Shown here: in pieces, positions 1-6,795 of the stretch
Numbering within the stretch: the stretch's first letter is position 1
Layout of the letters: each line of letters opens with the position of its first letter
Origin: an uncultured Gammaproteobacteria bacterium
Lineage (GTDB): Bacteria > Pseudomonadota > Gammaproteobacteria > Nitrosococcales > Methylophagaceae
Length of the DNA: 12,422 bases
Assembly (NCBI GenBank): GCA_913058195.1
Contig: CAJXPP010000045.1
Span: 1 to 12,422 of the forward strand
Direction: 5' to 3'
Made by a program: the position numbers and the translations under genes
Notes under the pieces: generated by a model
Seen by the model: the letters and a program-made list of their open reading frames with translations, nothing else
Told to the model about the DNA's origin: nothing
The model's database searches: none

Positions 1-39
1 GCCTAGTCTCGTGGGCTCGGAGATGTGTATAAGAGACAG
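1..39. other. Nextera transposase adapter with partial i7 index (artefact)
   Basis: This is not genomic. Positions 21-39 are the Tn5 mosaic end used in Nextera libraries and 6-20 the read-2 adapter arm. Positions 1-5 (GCCTA) fit the end of the reverse complement of an 8-nt i7 index, TAGGCATG as I remember the kit list. The same sequence sits inverted at 12382-12422. Biological sequence starts at position 40. Confidence 0.98.
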
Positions 40-838
40 CATCGATACTTTTCTTTTTGACTTTGATATTAAAGCGACCATCTTGTGGAAGCCTTTTCTC
101 TGAAATATTAAGGCCTGACATTAGTTTCAGTCGTGAGGTTAATGCAGAGGCAATTCGAGTTTCATCAACAATTTGTTCTTGTAAAACACCATCAATACGT
201 TGGCGAATACGTAAAACATTTTGATCGGGCTCGATATGAATATCAGAGGCTTGCATAGAAACAGCATCTTCAAAAATTGCTTGCAATAATTTAACTACAG
301 GTGCGTCAGCAGTGGAAGTTGATTGTGTCAGTGTTTGTAAATCAAAATCAGTTTCAGCTAATTCGTCATCAAGTACTTCAGCCAATGAGTCAATTTCATC
401 TGTTTTTCGGTAATTTGTCTCTAAATTACGAAGCAAATCGCCCTCACTAATAGCGGCGATATCTATCGGGCGTTGTAAGACTTTTTGTAATTCATCATAG
501 GCATAGATGTCGGAAGGATCTGCCATGCCGACTAGAATTTTATTGTTTTCTTCTTTTAAAGCAATCGCTCGAAATCGACGGGCATGTATTTCAGGTAATA
601 AAGAAAATATTTTTTGATCGATAGGCGTTTGAGTTAAATCGAGATAAGCAATTTTCAATTGCTTAGATAATAATCTCAATAATTGAGCTTCTTCAATAAA
701 GCCCAAATCGATTAATGTTTTACCTAGTTTACGGCGTGTTTTCTTTTGCTCTTGTAATGCAGAATTAAGTTGAGCTTCAGAAATAAGTTTGTTTTCTACG
801 AGTAGATCACCAATGCGAATGCGTTTTGTAATATCCAT
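40..838 (-). CDS. mshE: MshE/PilB/GspE-family pilus assembly ATPase, N-terminal half (cut by window end)
   Basis: Secretion-type hexameric ATPase that would power type IV (MSHA-like) pilus extension at the inner membrane. About 266 codons are visible. Residues 8-31 and 37-60 are two tandem MshEN motifs (R-I-G...L24...L28..Q31 and K-L-G...G46...L53...L57..Q60), the pattern known to bind cyclic di-GMP. The first repeat has Lys17 where the consensus has Gly. A linker follows, then the GspE-family motif ASDIHIEP, an R-x-R-x-D-G-V-L segment and RLPQDGR near the cut. The Walker A, Asp box and Walker B lie outside the window. The chosen ATG has only a weak GGGA about 11 nt upstream. The gene lies 69 nt after the Rieske gene on the same strand. 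PilB or GspE are alternatives; the MshEN repeats and lack of other gsp genes favour MshE, but no other msh gene is visible. Confidence 0.85.
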
Positions 839-872
839 CAGCAGTGTTGTCCCATCCGTATAAATAATGAAG

Positions 873-894
873 AAATATGGATTGTGCCATATTT
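873..894. repeat. 8-bp perfect inverted repeat upstream of mshE
   Basis: AAATATGG and CCATATTT are separated by the 6-nt spacer ATTGTG. The repeat lies in the 69-nt gap between the Rieske stop and the mshE start, with its mshE-proximal edge 34 nt before the mshE ATG. It could be an operator for a dimeric regulator or a weak AT-rich transcript hairpin. The minus-strand sequence after it is T-rich but has no clean U-tract, so I do not call a terminator. Confidence 0.5.
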
Positions 895-907
895 TGAAGG
901 TTTTGGT

Positions 908-1243
908 TTAAAGTTGTAACCAAATCTCGTTGTCACGATATTCTAATGCTAAGTTTTCCAGCTTATCTCCACTACAAGGCCCTGCAATGCAATGACCATT
1001 CTCCATTGTAAATAAAGCACCATGGGTAGAACATTGAATATGAGTTTCTTCAATTGATAGAAATTCATCTGGCTGCCAATTAAGTGGGATTCCTAAATGT
1101 GGACAAATATTTTTATAGGCGTAGGCAACATTTTCAGTTTTGACTAATAATAAGTCGAGTTGACCTTGCTCAGTTTCAAGCGTGAAGCTACGCGTTTTAT
1201 TGTCAATGAGATCGTCGTTATTACACAAAAAGTAGGGAGTCAT
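908..1243 (-). CDS. Rieske [2Fe-2S] ferredoxin-like protein
   Basis: Small soluble electron-transfer protein of 111 residues. Both cluster-ligand motifs are intact: C47-P-H49-L-G and C71-S-T-H74-G, 24 residues apart as in Rieske domains. A G-x-C-x-x-G-P-C segment follows (residues 82-89 region), before the closing strands. There is no signal peptide, membrane segment or extra oxygenase domain. It therefore resembles stand-alone Rieske ferredoxins (NirD/BphF type) rather than the cytochrome bc1 subunit. The ATG is 6 nt after the kinase stop codon and has no Shine-Dalgarno of its own, so translation is probably coupled to the kinase. Its redox partner and substrate system are not visible in this window. 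Confidence 0.9.
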   Translation of the reverse strand: MTPYFLCNNDDLIDNKTRSFTLETEQGQLDLLLVKTENVAYAYKNICPHLGIPLNWQPDEFLSIEETHIQCSTHGALFTMENGHCIAGPCSGDKLENLALEYRDNEIWLQL

Positions 1244-1249
1244 AAGTAA

Positions 1250-2119
1250 TTAGTTTAATTTAAAGTAAGTTATATCTAAGCCGTGTCGTCCACATTTGTA
1301 AGCTGCTACTTGGCAAGCAAATTTTAGGGCTGCTTGTTCAGCTTGCTGGTTCAGTAAAGCATGAATAAAGGCTGCATTAAATGTGTCACCAGCACCAAGG
1401 GTATCAACTATTTTCTCGGGTGGAAAGGCTGGACTGTGAATGATTTTCATCTTTTTATTAATAAACCATGCGCCTTTTTCTCCCCATGCACAGCTAGCAT
1501 TTATGCTGATTGCAAATGAGCTTAAAAAGCTAGCAGCATTACTAAAACCAAGGCTTTGTGCATAATTTTTTGAAAAGAAGAGTACATCAGCTAATGTGAA
1601 TAATGAATCAATATCTGGCCGAGGTTTTTCTATTTCTACCGAGCAAGGTAAATTTGGTTGCTGTTGTTTACAATATTCAATCATTCGTGATGTATCAGCT
1701 ATATTTCGCCCTTCAAAATGGATCCAATCATACTGCTGTAAGTTTATTTTTTTGAATTCAGTAAAGCTAAATTCTGGGCAATCACGATGGTGGACGATAG
1801 TTCGACTACCAGTTTGTTGATTAAGTGTGATGTACGATGTTGGCATCTTTCCCTGATCTAAAACCACACAATTTGAACTGTCTATTTGATGTTTTGTTAA
1901 GTCGTGTTTAATTACCTGGCTATCAGGCTCATCAATTAATACACCCGCCCACGCACAGTCATGTCCCAGCTGACTTAGAATGGATAAGGTATTAGTTGCG
2001 TTTCCACCTCGCGATTGCTGCTGAGATAGGGCGCGTACTTCGTCATCTTCTACAGGAAAGGAGCCAACCGTGTTGATGATGTCGAGAGTGGCAATGCCAA
2101 TGGCGAGTATTTTAGCCAT
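1250..2119 (-). CDS. PfkB-family sugar kinase, ketohexokinase (fructokinase)-like
   Basis: ATP-dependent kinase of the ribokinase/PfkB fold, 289 residues, the usual length for the family. The N-terminal strand carries G-I-A-T-L-D13, followed by the substrate-site G38-G39-N40-A-T-N43. The C-terminal signature DTLGAGDTFNA contains the catalytic base D245 and the anion hole. Several segments match animal ketohexokinase as I remember it: SGSRTI-like (here TGSRTI), WIHFEGRN, VEIEKPR, CAW and FPPEKIVDTLGAGD. I therefore infer phosphorylation of a ketose such as fructose at C1, although related bacterial kinases have other substrates. The start lies only about 20 nt after the adk terminator and has no recognisable ribosome site. 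The Rieske gene follows 6 nt downstream. Confidence 0.85.
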   Translation of the reverse strand: MAKILAIGIATLDIINTVGSFPVEDDEVRALSQQQSRGGNATNTLSILSQLGHDCAWAGVLIDEPDSQVIKHDLTKHQIDSSNCVVLDQGKMPTSYITLNQQTGSRTIVHHRDCPEFSFTEFKKINLQQYDWIHFEGRNIADTSRMIEYCKQQQPNLPCSVEIEKPRPDIDSLFTLADVLFFSKNYAQSLGFSNAASFLSSFAISINASCAWGEKGAWFINKKMKIIHSPAFPPEKIVDTLGAGDTFNAAFIHALLNQQAEQAALKFACQVAAYKCGRHGLDITYFKLN

Positions 2120-2139
2120 GGATAGTCATCATATTAACT

Positions 2140-2177
2140 AAAAACTCCCCTAGTAACTATTAGGATAACTAAGGGAG
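2140..2177 (-). terminator. Rho-independent terminator after adk
   Basis: On the minus strand, CTCCCTTAGT (2177-2168) pairs with ACTAGGGGAG (2154-2145). The stem is 10 bp with one G-U wobble and a 13-nt loop, followed directly by five T's (2144-2140). It begins 12 nt after the adk stop codon and should end the rluC-to-adk transcript. Confidence 0.85.
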
Positions 2178-2189
2178 GAAAATAAATGA

Positions 2190-2837
2190 TTAGATTGTAT
2201 CGAAGACAGCGCTGACTGCGTCTGTAATATTGTTGACATTACCTACACCAGCAATACTGTGTAATTTATTTTGGCTTTGGTAGTATTCAACCAATGGCGA
2301 TGTTTGTTCTTGGTATACAGTTAAACGGTTGCCAATCGTTTCTTCATTATCATCAGCACGTTGGAATAGTGGGCCATTACAAGCATCGCAATGATCTTCA
2401 ATTTTTGATGGTGATAAGTGAATATTGTAGATAGCACCACAGTCTTTACAGGTACGGCGACCTGTTAAACGTTGTAATAACTCATCAAAAGCAACATCTA
2501 ATAATACGACACCTTGTAGAGGTTGCTTGAGTTGTTCCAACATGGAATCTAATGCTTCAGCCTGTGGGATATTACGAGGGAAGCCGTCTAAGATATAACC
2601 ATTTTTGGCATCATCATGAGAAATGCGTTCGCGAATTAATCCAATCACAATTTCATCTGAGACTAATGCGCCTGCATCCATTGCTGCTTTGGCTTTTTGT
2701 CCTAATTCAGAACCAGCTGCCACTGCTGCACGTAATAAATCACCCGTTGAGATTTGTGGAATATCATATTTTTTTGATAATACAACACCTTGTGTGCCTT
2801 TACCGGAGCCTGGTGCGCCTAATAATACTGTTCTCAT
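2190..2837 (-). CDS. adk: Adenylate kinase
   Basis: Cytoplasmic phosphotransferase (ATP + AMP = 2 ADP) that balances adenine nucleotides. It has 215 residues, the long form. The P-loop is G7-A-P-G-S-G-K13-G-T. The AMP-binding region includes T31-G-D33 and the signature LDGFPRN at 83-89. The LID domain (about 122-160) carries four cysteines, C130, C133, C150 and C153, in C-x2-C...C-x2-C arrangement. This is the zinc-binding LID, unlike the cysteine-free LID of E. coli Adk. Arg123, Arg127 and Arg160 are in the expected LID positions. The start is supported by AGAGG about 7 nt upstream. It follows the HDOD gene by 19 nt and is closed by a terminator. Confidence 0.97.
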   Translation of the reverse strand: MRTVLLGAPGSGKGTQGVVLSKKYDIPQISTGDLLRAAVAAGSELGQKAKAAMDAGALVSDEIVIGLIRERISHDDAKNGYILDGFPRNIPQAEALDSMLEQLKQPLQGVVLLDVAFDELLQRLTGRRTCKDCGAIYNIHLSPSKIEDHCDACNGPLFQRADDNEETIGNRLTVYQEQTSPLVEYYQSQNKLHSIAGVGNVNNITDAVSAVFDTI

Positions 2838-2856
2838 GAATTGCCTCTTTAATAAT

Positions 2857-3705
2857 TTATGACGATGTCATTACTGCTGTTAAGTCATCCAGCTGTTCTG
2901 TTACTTGTTGTAATATCTCGGGTAATATTTGTGGCTCAATGCCTAGTTGTTCCCAAGCTTTAGGATCGAGAGGTGGCACATGACGATCACCACTGTGGCC
3001 TAGCTCCGCTGAGCTAACCATTATATCTGCAATATGGATTATTGCGACTTCATTTTGAAACTGTGTTGCTTGTGATGGCTTGTGGTGAAAGGTGACAACT
3101 TCTCCAAGTGAATCAGGAAGACGCCATGCTTCGACGAGTGCTTGACCAACTTCACTATGATCAAAACCCATAACAAGTTGTTCAGTTTTAGATAAAGTGC
3201 CATTACCTGATTTTGCATTATTAATGGCTTCTCTCGCAAGCTCTGGAAGTGCTTGATACAGTACAAGTGAGCCAATATTTTGCAATAAACCGGAAATAAA
3301 GAAACGCTCGGCCGCTCGATAACCACAATGTATAGCCAGTAATTTAGATGCAATGGCACAGGCAAGACTATGTCGCCAGAACTCTTCTAGATTGATTAAA
3401 TTAGCAGGAATACCTTTAAAAGCATTAATCACAGAAGTTGCTAATACCAAATGGGTTAATTCACGGGTACCAATAATGGTAATGGCACGTGAGATAGTAT
3501 TAATTTGTGAAGGAAAACCATAAAAAGGACTGTTAACGATTTTAAGTAAACGAGCAGTTAAGCCGGGGTCGATATTAATAACTTCACTAATATCATCTGC
3601 AGAACTATTAGGGTCATTCATCAAATCATTAATCTGGCTATAAGTCGTTGGAAGTGAAACTAATTCCAATGACTTATTGACGAGTGCTTCAGCGGGTAAT
3701 GCCAT
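2857..3705 (-). CDS. HDOD-domain signalling protein
   Basis: This 282-residue protein is almost entirely an HDOD domain, roughly residues 10-215. Diagnostic stretches are the N-terminal LPTTYSQINDLMNDP, the DPGLTARLLKIVNSPFYGF segment around 46-64, the ISRAITIIGTREL helix, and GLLQNIGSLVL. The HDOD fold is related to HD phosphohydrolases but lacks the metal-binding His-Asp set, and it usually works in regulatory complexes (motility, c-di-GMP, stress). No GGDEF, EAL, receiver or kinase domain is fused, so partners must act in trans. AGAAGG, 8 nt before the ATG, lies inside the end of the preceding 50-residue ORF, giving a well-supported start. The specific role is unknown. Confidence 0.88.
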   Translation of the reverse strand: MALPAEALVNKSLELVSLPTTYSQINDLMNDPNSSADDISEVINIDPGLTARLLKIVNSPFYGFPSQINTISRAITIIGTRELTHLVLATSVINAFKGIPANLINLEEFWRHSLACAIASKLLAIHCGYRAAERFFISGLLQNIGSLVLYQALPELAREAINNAKSGNGTLSKTEQLVMGFDHSEVGQALVEAWRLPDSLGEVVTFHHKPSQATQFQNEVAIIHIADIMVSSAELGHSGDRHVPPLDPKAWEQLGIEPQILPEILQQVTEQLDDLTAVMTSS

Positions 3706-3709
3706 AGTA

Positions 3710-3862
3710 TCAACCTTCTAGATCATTGTTTGAACCAGTGTTATCTAATTTTAAATTCAATAGCGTTTGAATCACTGGATGAGAAAGATCGGTGTAACGG
3801 AATAATTCTTGTCGTTTCACAAGCTCTTTCTCAGTGAGTTGAATTTGTTTTTGTTCTGACAT
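3710..3862 (-). CDS. Small hypothetical protein, 50 residues
   Basis: I do not recognise this protein. It starts 2 nt after the sppA stop (TAA TT ATG) and ends 4 nt before the HDOD start, so it exactly fills the sppA-HDOD gap in the operon direction. It begins MSEQKQIQLTEKE and ends SNNDLEG. The composition is polar and rich in Gln, Lys, Glu and Leu, with no cysteine pairs, signal peptide or membrane segment. Residues 10-40 could form a helix pair broken at S27-H28-P29. Its ribosome site would be the GGGG about 11 nt upstream, inside sppA, so translational coupling is likely. The tight fit and operon position argue for a real gene; the short length and lack of a known family argue for caution. 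Confidence 0.6.
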   Translation of the reverse strand: MSEQKQIQLTEKELVKRQELFRYTDLSHPVIQTLLNLKLDNTGSNNDLEG

Positions 3863-3864
3863 AA

Positions 3865-4854
3865 TTAACGTAACCCCGTAGTAGCTGTTGATTGAAATAA
3901 TGCTTGGCTGAGTGTTGCACCTAGCTTGCCAGTAAAACGATCAAAGTAATCAGGGCGAAGAGTGTAATCAATAATATCTTCTGCACCAATAATATCCCGC
4001 GCTACTGTACTACTGCTGGCAAGCCCATCAATAAGTCCTAATGGTAAGGCCTGTTCACCAGACCAGAATAAACCGGTAAATAAGCGAGGGTCATCGGAGA
4101 GACGATCGCCGCGTCCTGCTTTGACTACATCAATAAACTGTTGATGAATATTATTAAGCATAGTGTGTGCATGTTTAACATCTTGTTCTCTCATTGGGAG
4201 AAAAGGGTCAAGAAATGCTTTATTTTCGCCTGCTGTTAATGAGCGACGCTCAACGCCTATCTTTTCAATAACATCAGTAAACCCAAAGCTATCCATACGC
4301 ACACCAATAGAGCCAACAATGCTTGCTTTATCTGCATATATTTCTTTAGCTGCGGCGGCTATATAGTAACCACCAGAAGCACATACATCTTGTATAACAG
4401 CATAAACAGGAAAGTCAGGGCGAGTTAGCTGTAAACGTTTTAGCTCATCATTAACGATGCCTGCCTGAACGGGACTACCGCCTGGCGTATTCAATCTCAA
4501 AATGAGCCCCTGTGCATTAGTGCTTTCAAATGCATCACGGATGCCTGTGACAATAGTATCTGCACTTGCTTCATCATCTGCAGAAATAACACCGTTAATC
4601 TCGACTAATGCAGTGTGCTTTTCTTTATGGGTAGCTAACTCTGCTGATGGCATCATTAACATTAAAATAGCCATTAAATAAATGAATATTAAGCCTTTAA
4701 ATACATAACCCCAACGGCGACTTGTGCGCTGTTCTTTTAATGCTGCGAATGCAAGGTCTTCCAATACTTTGCGTTCCCAACTTGTCTGTTCACTCATTGA
4801 ATTATCCTTATCATTATTGCTTGACGATGGGGGGAAGTCTCCAAACGTTGCCAT
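3865..4854 (-). CDS. sppA: Signal peptide peptidase SppA, short 36-kDa type
   Basis: Membrane-anchored serine protease (S49 family) that degrades cleaved signal peptides at the outer face of the inner membrane. It has 329 residues and the single-domain bacterial form, not the tandem 67-kDa form of E. coli. One transmembrane segment lies at about 50-69, preceded by a basic K-E-Q-R-T-S-R-R-W stretch. Downstream are the oxyanion-region LRLNTPGGS (119-127), nucleophile S160 in CASGGYYIA, and general base K212 in GENKAF. The 52-residue Ser-Lys spacing matches characterised short SppA enzymes. Two starts are possible: ATG 4854 (AGGA 6-7 nt upstream) or ATG 4797, Met20 (AAGGA 7 nt upstream). The second gives an N-terminus closer to what I recall of homologues. 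Confidence 0.93.
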   Translation of the reverse strand: MATFGDFPPSSSNNDKDNSMSEQTSWERKVLEDLAFAALKEQRTSRRWGYVFKGLIFIYLMAILMLMMPSAELATHKEKHTALVEINGVISADDEASADTIVTGIRDAFESTNAQGLILRLNTPGGSPVQAGIVNDELKRLQLTRPDFPVYAVIQDVCASGGYYIAAAAKEIYADKASIVGSIGVRMDSFGFTDVIEKIGVERRSLTAGENKAFLDPFLPMREQDVKHAHTMLNNIHQQFIDVVKAGRGDRLSDDPRLFTGLFWSGEQALPLGLIDGLASSSTVARDIIGAEDIIDYTLRPDYFDRFTGKLGATLSQALFQSTATTGLR

Positions 4855-4910
4855 GTTTTTCCTAGGTTTTATATGTTTAGTCTGAGCAGTAAATCATAAC
4901 CTGTGCAAGG

Positions 4911-5561
4911 CTACAAGTCATTAAGCCATTGTTCAACTTGGTATAGGTTGTCTACAATTGCACGGGGCTGGCATGCCTTTAACGTTTCAATACCGTGAGC
5001 ACCGTGGCTAATGGCAAGACTATCTGCGCCGGCATTATGTGCCATTTGTAAGTCATATTCAGTATCACCAACCATCAATGTTTGTTCAGGGCGTACCCCT
5101 AAAAATGTCATCAATTCTTCTATCATTTGAGGGTGAGGTTTTGAATGGCATTCATCTGCACAGCGTGTAGCATGAAATAAGGGGCCTAATTGAGTGCTTT
5201 GTAATACTTTATTCAAGCCTTGGCGACTTTTTCCTGTAGCAACGCCCACAAAGTAATCTTGTTGATTTAGTGACGTTATAAGGCTTTTAGCATTATCAAA
5301 TAAAGGCGTGTGATGCGGGTTTTCTAACCAGATTCGTTTATAGCCTGCGATGAGTTGATTCAATGTCACTGAATCAATATCGGGGTAGAGAGTCTGAACT
5401 GCTTCATTGAGCCCTAAACCTATTATATGGCTGACAGCTTTATTATCGAGAGGTGCTAATGATAATTCTGTAATAGCTTGTTGCATGCACATTACGATAT
5501 GACCGGTTGAATCCATTAATGTGCCATCCCAATCAAACACGATAAGTTCATAACGGTTCAT
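4911..5561 (-). CDS. HAD-IA family hydrolase, phosphoglycolate phosphatase-like
   Basis: Cytoplasmic HAD-superfamily phosphatase of 216 residues. Motif I is D10-W-D12-G-T, with D10 the nucleophile and D12 the acid/base. Motif II is T109 in VATGKS, motif III is K141 in SKPHP, and motif IV is G-D166-T-E-Y-D170. The alpha-helical cap (about 15-85) is of the C1 type found in Gph and pyrophosphatase-like members. The gene overlaps the rluC stop by 4 nt (ATGA), so the two are translationally coupled; this rluC-HAD-sppA order is common in gammaproteobacteria. The substrate is unresolved: 2-phosphoglycolate, pyrophosphate or a nucleotide are all possible. A 56-nt gap separates it from sppA. Confidence 0.88.
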   Translation of the reverse strand: MNRYELIVFDWDGTLMDSTGHIVMCMQQAITELSLAPLDNKAVSHIIGLGLNEAVQTLYPDIDSVTLNQLIAGYKRIWLENPHHTPLFDNAKSLITSLNQQDYFVGVATGKSRQGLNKVLQSTQLGPLFHATRCADECHSKPHPQMIEELMTFLGVRPEQTLMVGDTEYDLQMAHNAGADSLAISHGAHGIETLKACQPRAIVDNLYQVEQWLNDL

Positions 5562-6517
5562 GATTGTTGTCTTAATTTAGTCACAACATTATTGAGTTGA
5601 ATAGGTAATGGTGCCTCTAGCAATAGCGCTTCACCAGTAGATGGGTGAGTGATGCCTAATTTCCATGAATGTAAGAACATTCTTTTCAAACCCATCTTTT
5701 TCATATCGCGGTTAAAATTACGTTGGCCATATTTATCATCCCCCGCTACTGGATGGCCCATTTGAGATGAATGAACGCGTATTTGATGTGTTCGACCTGT
5801 ATAGAGGACGACTTCAGTAAGTTGGGCTTGGCGATAGGATTCAATAGGAATAAATACGGTTTTGGCATATTTTCCTTCAGGATCAACACGAACCATACGT
5901 TCACCAGATGAAACGGTATTTTTTTGTAATGGTTGTTCGACCAAGCGATCTCCATCAGCCCAGCCACCCTTTAATAAGGTGAGATAACGTTTATTTAAAT
6001 CATGATTAATCATTTGCTGTTGTAAATTGAGTAAAGAGTCACGGCTTTTAGCAAGTAAAAGACAGCCTGAGGTGTCACGATCAAGGCGATGAACTAATTC
6101 GAGATAAGGTAATTCTGAACGAATAATTCGTAAGCTCTCGATAATACCTTGGTCAATATTACTGCCTGCATGTACAGCCATTCCTGGTGGTTTATTAAGC
6201 GCTAGCAAATCATCATCTTCGAAAAGAACACATTCTGTTAATTGAGTTCTAACGTGATCGTTAACGGTTGTTATGGTTGTTTTTTCAGAGGTGTGTAAAG
6301 GAGGAATGCGAATAGAATCACCAGCTTGGATTTTATAAGTTTGTTTTATTCGGCCTTTATTAACCCGCACTTCGCCTTTACGAATAGCGCGATAGATACG
6401 ACTTTTGGGTACGCCTTTTTGAAGAGTAAGTAAAAAGTTATCAATACGTTGCCCAGCTTGTGCGGGCGAAATATCGATAAATTGAACGGAAAAAGTTTGA
6501 TTATCGCTAGTACTCAT
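5558..6517 (-). CDS. rluC: 23S rRNA pseudouridine synthase RluC
   Basis: Isomerises uridines to pseudouridine in 23S rRNA (positions 955, 2504 and 2580 in E. coli). It has 319 residues, the usual length. An S4 RNA-binding domain covers about 22-75 (AGQRIDNFLL..., SRIYRAIRKGEVRVNKGR). The catalytic domain follows, with LALNKPPGMAVH (105-116) and the catalytic Asp in HRLD146RDTSG. Later motifs are GRTHQIRVH and GDDKYG. The divergent position next to rne and the absence of the RluD-type N-terminus favour RluC over RluD or RluA. The ATG has no Shine-Dalgarno in the preceding 17 nt. Its stop overlaps the HAD gene start. Confidence 0.93.
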   Translation of the reverse strand: MSTSDNQTFSVQFIDISPAQAGQRIDNFLLTLQKGVPKSRIYRAIRKGEVRVNKGRIKQTYKIQAGDSIRIPPLHTSEKTTITTVNDHVRTQLTECVLFEDDDLLALNKPPGMAVHAGSNIDQGIIESLRIIRSELPYLELVHRLDRDTSGCLLLAKSRDSLLNLQQQMINHDLNKRYLTLLKGGWADGDRLVEQPLQKNTVSSGERMVRVDPEGKYAKTVFIPIESYRQAQLTEVVLYTGRTHQIRVHSSQMGHPVAGDDKYGQRNFNRDMKKMGLKRMFLHSWKLGITHPSTGEALLLEAPLPIQLNNVVTKLRQQS

Positions 6518-6538
6518 AAAAATAATTAGTGTCTACTC

Positions 6539-6567
6539 TTGCTGATAGGTCAAAGGACTGTTATATT
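6539..6567 (+). promoter_or_regulatory. Candidate sigma-70 promoter for rne
   Basis: TTGCTG (6539-6544), a 17-nt spacer, then TATATT (6562-6567). The -10 matches consensus at 5 of 6 positions and the -35 at 3 of 6. Transcription from about 6574 would give a leader of roughly 530 nt. Other AT-rich hexamers downstream could also serve, so this is the best of several weak candidates. Confidence 0.35.
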
Positions 6568-6795
6568 CTGATGTTGGTCTATCTGTTTCTAGGGTATGAA
6601 GTATACTCTAATTTTTTGATAGACTTTAAAGTGGTAGGTCGCTCCTTCTGAAAATTTCAAACTGGAAGTAGACGCGGTAAATGCCCAAGTATTTTGATTA
6701 AAGCATTTGACGAGATTTAAGTAGGTCAGGTGCGTACGGCTCAATAATGAGCAAATAAATTTAGGTTCGCATGTCTTGGTGAGGAAGTATCTGCA

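Noticed and set aside
1596..1820. Plus-strand 74-codon frame inside the kinase gene
   Set aside because: It lies wholly opposite a well-supported coding sequence with all family motifs, and the product has no recognisable features.
2857..3705. HDOD gene as a metal-dependent HD phosphohydrolase
   Set aside because: The paired His-Asp metal ligands of HD-GYP enzymes are not in place; the sequence follows the HDOD pattern instead.
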